64,000 nucleotides of DNA, taken from NCBI GenBank assembly GCA_036346255.1, contig CM070622.1, forward strand, positions 30,964,751 through 31,028,750, in the 5' to 3' direction. This document shows positions 38,301-48,793 of this stretch, piece by piece. The position numbers and the translations under genes were made by a program. The DNA is from Ampelocalamus luodianensis. Its lineage: Eukaryota; Streptophyta; Magnoliopsida; Poales; Poaceae. The notes beneath the pieces were generated by a model, which was given only the letters and a program-made list of their open reading frames with translations, had not been told where the DNA came from and made no database searches. Within the stretch, counting starts at the first letter, position 1, and the number at the start of each line of letters is the position of its first letter.

Positions 38301-41300
38301 ATCTTCGTATCTTTAGTTGTGTCTGTTATATCCTTCTAGCACCTCGTGAGTGCACAAAGCTGAGCGCTCAATCAGTTATTTGTCTTCCTGGGTTATAGTC
38401 CTGAGCATATGGGCTATCGTTACTACGATCCATTAGCACGTAGCATTCGTATTTCTCGTGATGTGACCTTTGATGAGGATCGACCCTTCTTTTATCATCC
38501 CTCTACTTGTACCACTCCTTCCACGGATTCCACCTCCTTGTATCTACCTCCCATTCCTTCACCAGACTCGCCTTCTCCAGCTACACTTTCTCCATCAGTT
38601 CTTGTTTCACCTCCTACTGTGTCTCCCCCACCAGCTTCACCAGTTTCTGACACTTTCACTTTTCCTTTTCACTACAGTCACAGACAGATAGTTCCTTCTG
38701 ATCCTCAGCCTTCCTCTCCTTCACTTGACACTCCGGCCAGTACCGCCGACTCTGACGATCGTTCTACTACATCACAGTATGCCTTATGTGATCGTTCTTC
38801 TATTCAGACACCAGAGAGATGGGGTTTTGCCTATGCAGGTGTAGTATCTGAGCCTAGTACCTATCAGGAGGCTGCTAGTATACCTGAGTGGCAATTGGAT
38901 ATGACAGAGGAGCTCACAACATTAAAGTATACAGGCACTTGGGATCTTATTCCGCTACCATCTAGAGTTGTTCCTATAATTTGCAAGTTGGTGCACAAAG
39001 TAAAGAACAAGTCAGATCGTTCAGTAGAGTGATACAAGGCTCATCTTGTTGCAAAAGATTTTCATCAGGCTTATGGTCGAGATTATGATGAGACTTTTGT
39101 TCCAGTTGCTCATATGACCACAGTCCGTACTCATTGCTGTTGCAGCAGTGCGCACATGGACTATATCTCATATGGATGTCAAGAATGTTTTTCTTCATGG
39201 TGATCTACATGAGGAGGTATATATACAGCCACCCCAAGGTGTTGAGACTCCTACAGGCTATGTTTGTCACCTTAGGCATGCTCTATATAGTCTCAAGCAG
39301 GCTCCTCGTGCTTGGTTTGAGCATTTCAGTTTCGCGATTCAAGCTGCTGGTTTCACTACAAGTGAGCATGACCCTACCTTGTTTATTCACACTTCTCAGT
39401 GAGGTCGTACTTCGCTTCTACTATATGTAGATAATATACTGATCACAGGAGACAACATGGATTGTGTGGCTTTTGTGAAGGGAAAATTGAGTGAACAGTT
39501 TATGATGTTGATTTGGGACAATTGAGCTATTTTCTGGGGATTGAGGTTCATTCTGATAGTGATGGCTACTACCTCTCTCAGCATCACTGCGTCAGGATCT
39601 GCTTGCTCGCTCTAGTATGACTGATACACGCGATGCTGCCACACCCATGGAGCTCCACTTACAGCTTCGACCTATAGATGGTCTGACGGTGTACCACTAA
39701 CAGACCCTTCTCGCTAATGTCAGCTCGTTGGGAGCCTTGTTTATCTCACTATCACCAGGCCAGACATTGCTCATGTTATTCACGTGGTCAGTGCACCCAC
39801 ATCAGTCCACTATGGTCAGGTTCTCCGTGTGCTGAGATACTTTGAAGGGACTGCGTCTAGACGTCCGTTCTATGCCAGTTCGAGTTAGCTTCAGCTCCAT
39901 ACTTACTATGACTCCACTTGAGCGAGTGATCCTGTTGATCGCCGATCTATCACTAGCTACTGCATCTCTCTTGGTACTTCGCTCATTGCTTGAAGTCTAA
40001 GAAGACTACGGTGTCACGCTCTAGTGCAGAGGCTGAGCTTCGAGCTCTTGCTGCTACCACCTCAGAGATCATTTGGCTTCAATAGCTCTTGATTGATCTT
40101 AATGTCCATTGTGACAATCCTACACCTCTCTTTTGTGACAATACAAGTGTCATTCAGATTGCTAATGATCCAGTCAAACATGAGCTGACAAAGCACATTG
40201 GTGTTGATGCATATTTCACACGGTCTCATTGTCAGCAGTCGATCATCGCCCTCAAGTATGTTCCTCAGAACTTCAAGTTGCGGATTTCTTCACTAAAGCT
40301 CGGACTCTAGAACAGCAACGGCTTCATCCACTCAAACTCAGTGCATCAAATCATCCTGATCCACCTTGAGTTTGAAGGGGGGTGTTAAGAGTTGTACTCT
40401 CTCTCTCTCTCTCTCTCATGTGGCCCATGTAACAGTATATATACCCTCTCAATTAATGAATAAGAGGCACAGTTGTTGTGAATAGAAAAATCCTCCTCTT
40501 ATCTTTTCTAGCAATTCGCATTGGTATTGATCAATAGTAGTAGGGGCTATAATAGGCCATCCAATATCCATCATGTTTTGTCCTCCGGTAAACTAACAAA
40601 CTTACATTAAACGTTCACAGTTTGCAGCTACAAAAGTGCCATCAGGTCACAAAAAGACCCACTACTCACACAGATTGTCCAACCAAATAAGGCATATGTA
40701 TATGTTTAGTAATAACAATATAACACCAGGCACAAATACAGAAGAGAAACTTAAAGGCAGGAAGCATATCAAAACCTTGTAGTCATAGAGGTCACTGCCA
40801 GCATATCCACTGCTCTCACTCAATTTTCCACTAAGTATACGTTCTGCACCATTGTCATCATCCATTTCTTGATCTACATCATTTTCTGCATCATGAAATC
40901 CATTAGCCTTGGCATCCATATTTACATCATCTGGTGATGCTTCACTACCACTATCTTCAATTTGAGACTCAGGTGACAGGGAACATCTGAGGAGGTGTTC
41001 ATCCTGTAAAAATGATAAATATAAATAATCAATAGAAAGATATATGCAAAGAAATAAAACATAACATCCGGGAGACAGATGGAATGACAAAGAAGCAATG
41101 TTCTGTAGATAGCAAAGTGTTTCATACTTTCAATAGCTGACTCACATATCATAATTACCACATATACAGGTAGAAATAACTCATATGTGCAGCATGGACC
41201 ATTAGCATTCCAATAGTGATAAAATCAACAGATTATAAACAGAAAACTAATGCCTACAATAACTCTCAGAAAAGAGCAAAGCCACCTAAAGATTTGCAGG

Positions 41301-44300
41301 CAAAAGAACTTGCAGCATCAATGAATCTTACATCAAATATACTCTCATATTCCTCTAAGAGGGTCGTGACAATGCCTTGAGCGCTGTTAGCGGCATTTGC
41401 AGCAGCAAGAAGCTGAGCAGAATCATCACCATCCATATCAAATACGTCATCCATCTCACATTCGCCAGCCAGAAGCGGCCGCAACAAGAGAGGGGCCATA
41501 CAGGCAGCAACTGCTGATGCGGTCATTCGATTCTCAGCAGTATGAGAAGCAACAGTGTACATCATTTTCAAAATCCTACAAACAAAAATCTCCATGAGGA
41601 AAGAGTACTTTGCAATTAAGTGTTTCTTACTAACAGATCAAACACAACAATCAGTGATAAAGATCACTTGGACCAAGACCAAAATAACCAAGTTAGTGTA
41701 TGTTTCATATGGGAGGGGGGTTTTAAAAAGTGACTTTTTATAATTTTCCAGTCGGTGAAATAAAACTCAGGAAGACGAAAGAATGAAAAAACTGAGCTGT
41801 TGAGAGCAAGGTAAAATGTCCATATTAATAGTTAGGGATATTATTATTGCGCGTGCAAGTAGCATCTGCAAGCCAATGATAACATGCTCAGGTTGAATCA
41901 GCAGATAAATAATACAAAGAATTTAGCATCAACCGGTAGAGCAAGAGATGTCAAATGAGGGCAATAGAACTTCCCAGAAAAGGCATTTAGATGTTATCCA
42001 ATACTAAAAATATATACATTGCTACAAGAAAACTGCGAAACCAGGAGTGCAAGTGGGGCGGGCTTGTCCGCGAAACCGCTAGCCTGCCCCGCAAAAACAG
42101 CCCATGTATCTGTCCGCGAAAACCCACTTAGTGCTAGCAGTTTGAAGCAGTCCAGCCCACCTAGCCCGCCGGGCACCGCAAAGCGCAAGCCTCGCGTCGC
42201 AACTATCGATCTCAATTGCAACCAAACACAGCCACGTAACGGCAGGCTGCCATGGGCTACGTGGGTACCGCATAAACCGAGTCAGGCAACTAGAACAGCT
42301 AAGCCAAGTCAAGTACATGACCAAGCCTTGCGTACTTCTAGAAGCTGTCACAACCACGTTGCGTAGGTCGCATATAAACACAGCCAAGCCGACGGCGCCA
42401 AGTGGGTAAGGCAAGCCTCGCGTCTCATAACATGGGCAGCCCCAAAACCCACCAATCAATCGTGTATACATGCATCGCGAGCTGTCCGCAGCCGCAACTC
42501 TGAAGCGGACAGCGCGAGGTGGGCGCAGGCTGTCCGCAGCCCACCCTACTTGCACCACTATGCGAAACTAACCTCTGTAGCAACCGCCGATTAGGCTCAG
42601 GAAATGTCTCAGATATAGCTGAACGCATAGCATTTATCCGAGCTTCCTTAGTTTCCAGCCCTAGGCAAGTAAAACAGAATAGAGACAATTAGCCAAATAA
42701 AAAGCAGCAAAGGATAGGGAAAGCATGTAGAATCCTAGCTAGATTCATAGCAATTATTTTGATTTCTGCAAATGTTTTGTGAAGTAATAATATCTAGTGA
42801 GAAATATACATAACTCAACTATCTGTTAGAACTTAGGCTGTATCAACAGATAATCAGAGGCCATACAGGGGAACATGCCAGACACCAGATAGAAGCCTAC
42901 CAAATCTTGGAGCAAAATAACTACATAATTGACAAGGTCATTGTCCCCACCTCCTCATTATCCACAGGCTATCCCAAATGGAGTGAGACAGAATCATAAT
43001 TGTAAGTAAGCATGTGCTTTTATATGAATAGATACAGAAAAGGGATTTGGCTTTGTATCCTATGCATTTGTCATTAGCTATAGGCTATAGCGATAAACTC
43101 TTGACAGTATTTTTATATTATGTGGAATAAAATTATATATATGAGTGACTATGGTACGTGTCTTTGTATTTTATGCACTTTACATACACTTTTTCCACCA
43201 TGCATCACTAATCCCTACAAGTGGGAATGGGGGAGGGGATGGAAAAAATGTGGGAGGTAAAAAAAATGGGGAAATTTTTGTAGCTAAAAGATTTTTTTGT
43301 GCCATAGGACATAGCCATCCCAAAAGTGAATTTATACTGAGGTTTAGCCCTCATGATGATGGATATGCTGCCCACAAGAATTTATACTGAGGTTAAATCT
43401 TTATACTGAAGGCATTTCATTTAACATCAAATGTGTAATCTTGAGTCAAATTGAATAGATAGAACTGTTTGGCTTGTTGGTGGCGGTGGAGAGGATGGTG
43501 CCAACTGCCAAGCACACATGTCAATGAGACAATGACTACTATTGTTTTAACATCGGTTGTGGTTTGCTGTTATATTTGGGTAGAAAGTTCAGTAGGGGGT
43601 ATTTCAAATCGGAGAAAAATTGTGGTAATAAACTTATCATTTTTGCTAAAAAAAACTTATCAGGGTGGGAAGGCAATCCCCAACAAAATTGAACGCCAAC
43701 AAATTTTACATGACATACCACATAACAGAGCAAGAACATTTAGCTTAAACTGAGCATAACACTTACGAAAAGCTTCCAATAATGCTGTACAGCAAGAAGC
43801 AGGCACTGGAGAAGATGGTAGCTCTCGGAGAACATGCTGCAGAGATGTTTCCATGAAAACAGTTGACAAAAGGAACTATTCGTGCTCTGTGACGGACCAA
43901 AAGTTTTCTGATAAAAACAATGACTGAGGTACCTTTACACAGTCACCGACAATGTGAGCATCCTCGTCAGGTGCAAACTCAGTCCTTCCTGGTATGGAAT
44001 AGAAACAAGTACAGCATTTAAATTGCACACAAGATGATCAATACAAAGACACCAATACAGATACCAACACAAGAGAGCTGCCAATACAACCAATGTACCA
44101 TACTAATAGATTAATTAATTAAGAAATGGCATAAACCTTGCTCATATTCCTGCAGCCTCCGGTCAACCTCCTCTACATCAGCAGCCTGACGCAAAATTCC
44201 TTCCACTTTTATCCCTGAAAGAAAAGCTTTGTGTAAACAATTAAAATGAATGTTATAAAGATATCTAACTAGCAACAGCCAAAGTCTCCAGGTCTAAAAT

Positions 44301-47300
44301 TGGTGCTAGTTAACATTATTTTTGCCCCCACCATGTTTCTCAAGAAAGCACAGAGCTTTTTCTAGAAAAGATGGGCTGCCATCAATATCCTCAAGTGCAA
44401 GCAGAATTGGCCTCCCAACAACTAATGACTTGATTGGCCTCTTCTCTCTCCCTACAAACAATTGGGGAAGGTATGATTGAACAACAAAGAGGGTTTCAAA
44501 CACTTGAGAAGGAAAATATGCAACAGCACAAGGAGACCAACAGTTTGGAATAGCTCCTTCATATGTGTCAGTCGTGTCATTACGAAATATTCCATTATGT
44601 CCCATCACAAGAGCAGCATTTGGAGCCTGTGCAAGAGCTTCTTCTAATGCTGTTTTCCACTCAAATAAATCTTCAGAGGTTTCTGCCTGTGTTAAGCAAA
44701 TGTAAAATTTCAAAAGGTAAAAAGGAACATGAACATATGTTCTATTATATAATTATAACCTCTCAGCAGCATGAACATATATTCTATTATATAACCTCTC
44801 ATTTTTGCTTAGAAGGTATAATTTATTAAGTTGGAAAAGGAAAGGCCATCATACCTTAAGGGTGAATGCGCGACCATCACGACCATCGGGGAAAAGGACA
44901 GTCAGCAATTTTTTGTCTTCTCTGACTACCACACTGCAAGTGAAAGTGCTTTTGATGCAGTATTATTGATGTCCCAAAAAGGAAAGAAAGAAAACAAAAT
45001 CACTAGAATGAGATAAATACCTCCCAGAATTATTCAAGTCAATCCCACCCAGAGTAACGTTCACTTCACCACCTCTCTGAGGCAAGGCATTCTACAATCC
45101 CAGCAAAAGGCATTAGTCAAGAAGTGAGAAATAAGTGGTGCTTACACAAGATATAAATTGGACAAGTGAAATAAAAAGAGAAAGGAAATGGACATCAAAT
45201 AGTTCAACCAAACTCCCTAATTGAGTAGGGAAGAACAAGTTGCTTGACACAGCTGAGAATCATGTATTACCATTCTTGAATGATTGGATTTTTTTTATGC
45301 AATGAATGTACAGAACTATTGGATCCGAAATAACATAAGAGAAATCTTATTCGACGGAAGCATAGAGTGTAATCGGTCTGCTATCATCACTAAACCTGAA
45401 TGTTGAATACTAATGCAAGATCATAGTTTCGGTATGCATGCAAAAGATGCAACAAAAACTGAAACCAAATAGAACTATCGAAATTAGTTGTGCACAGAAA
45501 GGAAGCAATGCAGACGAAACGTATCCAGGTAGGAAACGTTTTAACTTATTAGACCAACAAGAAGAATCGTATTCTAGCAGTTTCAAGAGTCGATGTCATT
45601 TAACTTCACATTCTATTACAGTTGCGCTTTTCCAGGAAACAGTTCAAACGTTATGAGTCATCATAATAATAGAATCTTGGGCAATAAGCTACATAGAGGT
45701 TTCCAACCGACTAAGTACTGCACTTCCCAATAAAGGAAACAAATAAGGATAGACACACTAACAGGATCACTCTTGAAGAAAACTAATGATGTTCGTGTGA
45801 GGATGAACCAGCGTTTTTTCCATGATTTCCATCCAATTCCTGAAAAGTACATATACAAGAGTTCTCTCACAACAAAAAACAAGAGGTGTTACCAGAAATA
45901 AAATTTATAAAAGAACATTGTAACTAGCCATGCGGGGCGTCACTGAAATGAAATCCAAACATCAGACTCTCACAACATGTAATTCAATTCAAATAAAAAA
46001 GGTTATTTTGCTTGTGCACCTGAATCATGATTGCTGGGAATCAATTTGATCAAATCATGATTCAGATATACAGAGTGAAATGGTCAACTGATTTAGTGGT
46101 TGAATTGCAGCTCTGCACACAAGGCAATCTAACAAACTAGTGTTTGATTTGGAGCTCCGTAAGTAATAACAGATTTCTATTTCCCACATAAGTTGGTGAC
46201 ACTGACAAGGCACATACAACATTCGTGTTAATTACTGATATCAGAAGAATCAAAACTAATTTTTTATATATATAAGCATTGATGATTCCTTCACTTTTCA
46301 CATGCATGAAACTAGCATATCTTACTGATATTTGAGAAAAGTTTTTTTCTAGATAATTCCAGAATTTTTAAAGTCCGTACATGCATATGTGATGTGATTA
46401 TCAGTAAAATACTTCTCTATTGTCCTACTTAGGAAACTACAAACATTCTGGCCCTCCCACTTAGCTATAGAATCTGAGCAACCAATCAACAATAAGGAAA
46501 GATTCAGTATCAAGAAGGAAAAATGTTATTGCATCTTTGCAAAATGATAGCTTCTCTGATCGTCACCACAAGAAGAAAAAACTTGCAGCATTGCCTCAAA
46601 GGCTTGAAACAACAGGACTAAAGCAAATGGAAAAGTTTTAACTTCTTGACCTTGCAGGTTTGCATCACATAAACTGGGTGAAGCAATATTGATGAAGAGA
46701 GAGAGAGAAAGAGAAAGAGAGTACCTTTGGATGATATGAAGAGAGGTCCACTCTTGAAAACCTGGTTAGCATGCTATTATGACATCAGAAATGTAGGTGA
46801 ACAGAAAATGGTAATAGACTAAAAACTGCATTATATAGTCTTCAATCAAGCACTTCTATAGACCAACATCCAGAATCCATAGCATGATCAGAATAAAAAT
46901 GGAATGGAAAACCTGCATATCTGATGCATCATCACATTTTTTCAATTAATTATTGTGAACTCTAGTGCTAACTGAAAGCATATTGCTCTATGCTAAATGT
47001 GGTGAGTATAAACAGGTGCAAGATATCCAAAATTAATATTTTGATCAAATCATTGTGCTTACTGCTTAGGCCAAAGATAATTAACACGGTAGGTTTTGGT
47101 TACTAGGGTTACATTGTGCAATGGTTAGATGTGTGTCGATGATCAGGCCATGGTAATATTGAACTTCAAACTTCCAGATACAATGAGGTGAGTGAATCAG
47201 CTGGAATCTAGAGTGACACTGTGCCATTTTCTTCCCTCTTGTTTTGTTAAGTGTTAGGACTAATTGAAACTGTTTGATTTAACTTATCCAAGGCTATACG

Positions 47301-48244
47301 CATATTTAGTATTTGCTACTGTTATGGAAGGCCGGCAGTAGTGTCACGCCAACGGCATTTGGTACTTCCATGAAATCCACATGCTTTGTGGCCCTGAACT
47401 CATCAAACCATGCAGAATTCCCTGATTTCCAGATCTTGCAACAATACCTGTATTTGCATGTATCCACCTCCTACAATCTCCACCCCCCTCATGCTGTCCC
47501 TACTTCCAACCACAATATTCCTTCTTCCTTCCTTAACCTTACCATATGATCTAACCTTTTTGTGCTCCACCTTAACATAACTGCAAATCTCCCGCCCTCA
47601 ACTCCTTTATCCACTCTGCCCCAATTCAACCAACATCACTTGTCCCACCATAACACCTCTAGCACCATTTAAACAAAACCGAAATCCATCTCAAGTCAGA
47701 GTCAGACTGACAAATGCTCCCATCATATTGAGCAAGCAACAGAACCTCCATAAATGAAGGTTCACGCCCCAGTGGTAAATTCACATCCTCCGAAACCAAA
47801 TGTAAATCTGCATTGCCAGCAACCCGCCAGTATCATCATCAGTCCGGAAAGTCGAAGCTCCTGGGAGCCCAAAGAAGGCGTAGACTCTACACAGCGCCTC
47901 CGATGCGATCAAAGCCAAGTCCAGGCCAGCATATTAATAGCATTACCAGCGAAACAGCAACTCATGCGATGCAAGCAAGACTAAGACCAATCTAGAGCGT
48001 CGTACAGTCGCGGCTCAAACCCTCTGAATTCTAGAGCCGGCAGCCGGTACACGAAACCGAGAGAGACGCAAAACCACACCAAATCCCAAACCCAGCCCAG
48101 CCACTACCGCCCCCCACCGCGCACGCAAGGAAGCTACCCACGCAACGCAAGCACGCGACGCACCGTGTTGCCGCTGGCCGCCGCCGCCACGCCGCCGCGC
48201 TGGTACCGGTCGAACGCCGCCCCCGCCGCCGGCGCAGACGACAT
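24581..48244 (-). CDS. REN/PHGAP-type ROP GTPase-activating protein (PH-RhoGAP)
   Basis: Speeds GTP hydrolysis by ROP (Rho of plants) GTPases, limiting polar ROP domains at the plasma membrane. Family: Arabidopsis REN1 and PHGAP1/2 (REN2/REN3); the coiled-coil part resembles PHGAP more, so this is an ortholog-level call from memory. Exons by descending position: 48244-48164, 46761-46725, 45839-45763, 45091-45021, 44933-44855, 44686-44542, 44451-44332, 44214-44137, 43988-43933, 43836-43767, 42660-42573, 41575-41332, 41003-40776, 34808-34482, 34283-34234, 33855-33795, 33718-33635, 26534-26421, 26347-26178, 25847-25781, 25032-24844, 24769-24581. These total 2,625 nt, or 874 residues plus TAG; every junction is GT-AG and in phase. 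PH at about 28-135, RhoGAP at about 170-380 with Arg-finger EGILRQ (R212), acidic/Ser-rich linker at 383-583, coiled coil at 584-720. The start is the first ATG in the GC-rich exon 1 (MSSAPAAG). Exons are small; introns 13 and 17 are swollen by transposons. Confidence 0.93.
26796..27687. mobile_element. Non-autonomous hAT element, 892 bp, intron 17
   Basis: Perfect 8-bp target duplication CTGACAAG at 26,788-26,795 and 27,688-27,695. Inverted ends TAGGGCTGTTCACGG and, from the right, TAGGGCTGTTCATTCC. Contains GGTTTGGGTTGGGTT and AACCCAACCC runs near both ends; no transposase frame. Confidence 0.92.
27774..28014 (+). repeat. 5' LTR of intron-17 copia element
   Basis: Begins TGTTAGCAAACGCC, ends CACGTTATCA; contains overlapping CATGCATG words. 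Followed by TAGTATCAAGAGG, a weak tRNA-Met primer site. Confidence 0.93.
28089..29464 (+). pseudogene. Copia gag with Ala/Arg/Glu-rich N-terminal extension
   Basis: The frame from 28,089 opens MSGVTAAAADRD and runs through a repetitive AREREAA/ARERDAEA tract to about residue 70, predicted to be helical. The gag core is in another frame from 28,550: WRDLMLLVCGRFSLSDHV is read just upstream, then VLSWIYGTISTELMEIV, RNLVQGDLSISDYC and MADALVDLGE, the UBN2/gag-polypeptide pattern of plant copia. A shift near 28,470-28,550 separates the two. No clear CCHC knuckle was seen in the Gly/Pro-rich tail. Confidence 0.8.
29558..31359 (+). pseudogene. Copia protease and integrase region
   Basis: Protease shows WVIDSGTSSHMT with the catalytic DSG (near 29,600). 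Integrase follows in shifted frames: TLCHACQLGRH (zinc region), DLIHYDLWTSP, YYLVIFDDCSHF, then a break with stops, FIDNGSEFDN (30,357) and GRAERILRSLNN (30,462), the last carrying the catalytic Glu. The 30,601-31,359 frame holds the integrase C-terminus/linker (RVFGCACYPNL, FLGYSSDHKGYRCLD) and a Pro/Ala-rich hinge. Confidence 0.85.
31472..33057 (+). pseudogene. Copia reverse transcriptase and RNase H
   Basis: RT starts EEEYRALLSNNTWDLVPRP, then GKWIFRHKF, YKARWVLRGF and DYDETFSPVVKP. A shift near 31,740 is followed by LDVKNAFLNG in another frame, and LLYVDDIVLIAS near 31,995 keeps the catalytic YVDD. From 32,086 one frame of 323 codons covers HHFLGIHVDRSPKG, DISYAVQQVCLYMH, YSDADWAGC (RNase H) and SSAEAEYRAV, and runs into the 3' LTR. 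Confidence 0.9.
32967..33207 (+). repeat. 3' LTR of intron-17 copia element
   Basis: Same length as the 5' LTR. Differences: G for A in CCTTGRTC, G for A in GTAGCTARTGC, T for C in ACATAYGTG. Confidence 0.93.
35302..35341. repeat. (TC)20 microsatellite in copia 5' LTR
   Basis: Twenty TC units; the 3' LTR counterpart (40,397-40,417) has about ten. Confidence 0.95.
35460..35472 (+). promoter_or_regulatory. Primer-binding site of intron-13 copia
   Basis: TGGTATCAGAGCC directly after the LTR; complement of initiator tRNA-Met. Confidence 0.88.
36246..37430 (+). pseudogene. Copia gag and protease remnant
   Basis: Gag shows TDIKLDGLNYRA (36,297), then AKQMWAYFEKRYVQF, LHSIQQQQDQSVEEYYSAF and RTLMYQFVMGLR (36,461-36,784). 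A knuckle near 36,970 reads YSHCKRTGHLVDKC, where the first Cys is replaced by Tyr. Protease at 37,200 reads HPWVLDSCVSFHVTSD, with the active-site DSG changed to DSC. There are stops before and after each block. Confidence 0.8.
37496..40370 (+). pseudogene. Copia integrase, RT and RNase H remnant
   Basis: Integrase: SKWHRRFGRL, then YYLIFVDDHSRYT and FHFDSGGEYLS. The RT region starts around 38,409 with GYRYYDPLARSIRISRDVTFDE and a Pro/Ser-rich hinge, then EWQLDMTEELTTLKYTGTW and HMDVKNVFLHGDLHEEVY (39,170). The catalytic motif near 39,420 reads LLYVDNILITGD: YVDD has become YVDN. RNase H: RSSAEAELRAL, LFCDNTSVIQIANDP and ELTKHIGVD (40,130-40,210). Confidence 0.85.
40383..40513 (+). repeat. 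3' LTR of intron-13 copia element
   Basis: Begins TGTTAAGAGTTGTAC, ends CTTTTCTAGCA; shares CATGTGGCCCAT and TATATACCCTCTCAATTAATGA with the 5' LTR. Confidence 0.88.
41332..44451 (-). other. RhoGAP-domain exons 7-12
   Basis: Exon 7 reads VVGRPILLALEDIDG; exon 8 VEGILRQAADVEEVDRRL with the catalytic Arg finger; exon 9 DEDAHIVGDCVK; exon 10 HVLRELPSSPVPASCC; exon 11 EARINAMRSAISETFPEPNR; exon 12 ENRMTASAVAACMAPLLLRP. These blocks are in family order and none of the core residues I know for RhoGAP (Arg finger, Lys-Leu/Pro patch, the NRMT...AVAACMAP helix) is missing, so the catalytic domain looks active. Confidence 0.9.
42042..42560. mobile_element. Non-autonomous hAT element beside the intron-11 splice donor
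   Basis: Perfect 8-bp target duplication TGCGAAAC at 42,034-42,041 and 42,561-42,568. The ends are inverted repeats with a shared GTGCAAGT followed by GGGTGGGCT-like sequence (CAGGAGTGCAAGTGGGG left, TAGTGGTGCAAGTAGGG read in from the right). It is GC-rich against an AT-rich intron. Exon 11 ends at 42,573, so the element begins at intron position +13. Confidence 0.88.
44542..46761 (-). other. PH-domain exons 2-6 of the RhoGAP gene
   Basis: Exon 2 is only 37 bp (VFKSGPLFISSK). Exon 3 gives GIGWKSWKKRWFILTRTSL, the first strands of a pleckstrin homology fold with its basic lipid-facing residues. Exons 4-5 carry GGEVNVTLGGIDLNNSG and LLTVLFPDGRDGRAFTLK. Exon 6 holds the closing helix SEDLFEWKTALEEALAQAP. 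The domain should bind phosphoinositides at the plasma membrane. The exon 6 donor is a weak GTTGGT, but the phase with exon 7 is exact. Confidence 0.9.
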
Positions 48245-48793
48245 CCCCTCGTCCTCCCCCTGGCCGCCGCCTCAGATCGGCCGCATCCGAGCACCGACAC
48301 CCCCCCCCCCCACCGCCCGGCGCTACAGCACCCGGAGCAGCCGCCGCATTGGATCCGGCCCCGGGCGGCAGCCGATCTGGCGCGCGTGGCACGGGACGGA
48401 AGGGTAGGTCGGGAGGGTGGGGGCAGTGGTGGTTAGGGTTTGGGTTTGGGTTGTGGCGGTGGTTGCTCGCTCGCTTCGCTTCGCTTTCTCGGGAGGAGGT
48501 GGTGGAGGTGGAGGTGGGGAGGAGGAAGGGGAGTGGGTGGTGTGGTACGCCTACGGGGAAGAAAGCGACGCGCGGATGGTAGCGCACACAGCAGGCAGCG
48601 CAGCACAGAATGCCGTTGTGATTGCTACGCCGCTTTCTGTCCCTTGCTCTCTACGGGCTACGGCTGGCTGGCTGGCTGGCTGGCTGCTTTGGAGCCATTC
48701 GGGTGTTGGTACGCTTGCCTGGGGCCTCTTGCTTTGCTCTGTTAGCTTTCTCGGATGCTTGCTTGTATTAGTAAACTACGGTAGTTAAACAAG
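48245..48793 (-). promoter_or_regulatory. 5' UTR and proximal promoter of the RhoGAP gene
   Basis: GC-rich sequence upstream of the start codon with a poly-C run (48,301-48,312) and a GGCT tetranucleotide repeat (48,661-48,687). No clear TATA box was found on the reverse strand. Frames on both strands here are long only because of base composition. Confidence 0.5.
48661..48687. repeat. (GGCT)n microsatellite
   Basis: Five to six GGCT units upstream of the RhoGAP gene. Confidence 0.85.

Larger units (their letters stand above)
35291..40513 (+). mobile_element. Older Ty1/copia element in intron 13, antisense to the gene
   Basis: 5' LTR about 35,291-35,459 and 3' LTR 40,383-40,513. The LTRs differ strongly in a TC microsatellite and a 20-bp stretch. 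Primer-binding site TGGTATCAGAGCC at 35,460; polypurine tract GAAGGGGGG before 40,383. Gag, protease, integrase, RT and RNase H are all recognisable but carry many stops. The right flank ATTCG and left flank ATTCA suggest a worn target duplication, not proven. Intron 13 grows to about 6 kb because of it. Confidence 0.88.

Noticed and set aside
41994..42688. Reverse frames of 75-159 codons in intron 11
   Set aside because: They fall in the GC-rich hAT element; only the 88-bp exon 11 at 42,660-42,573 is real coding sequence.
48015..48788. Several 80-190-codon frames on both strands around the RhoGAP start
   Set aside because: Only the short exon 1 reading MSSAPAAG is in phase with exon 2; the rest are GC-rich shadows of the 5' UTR and promoter.
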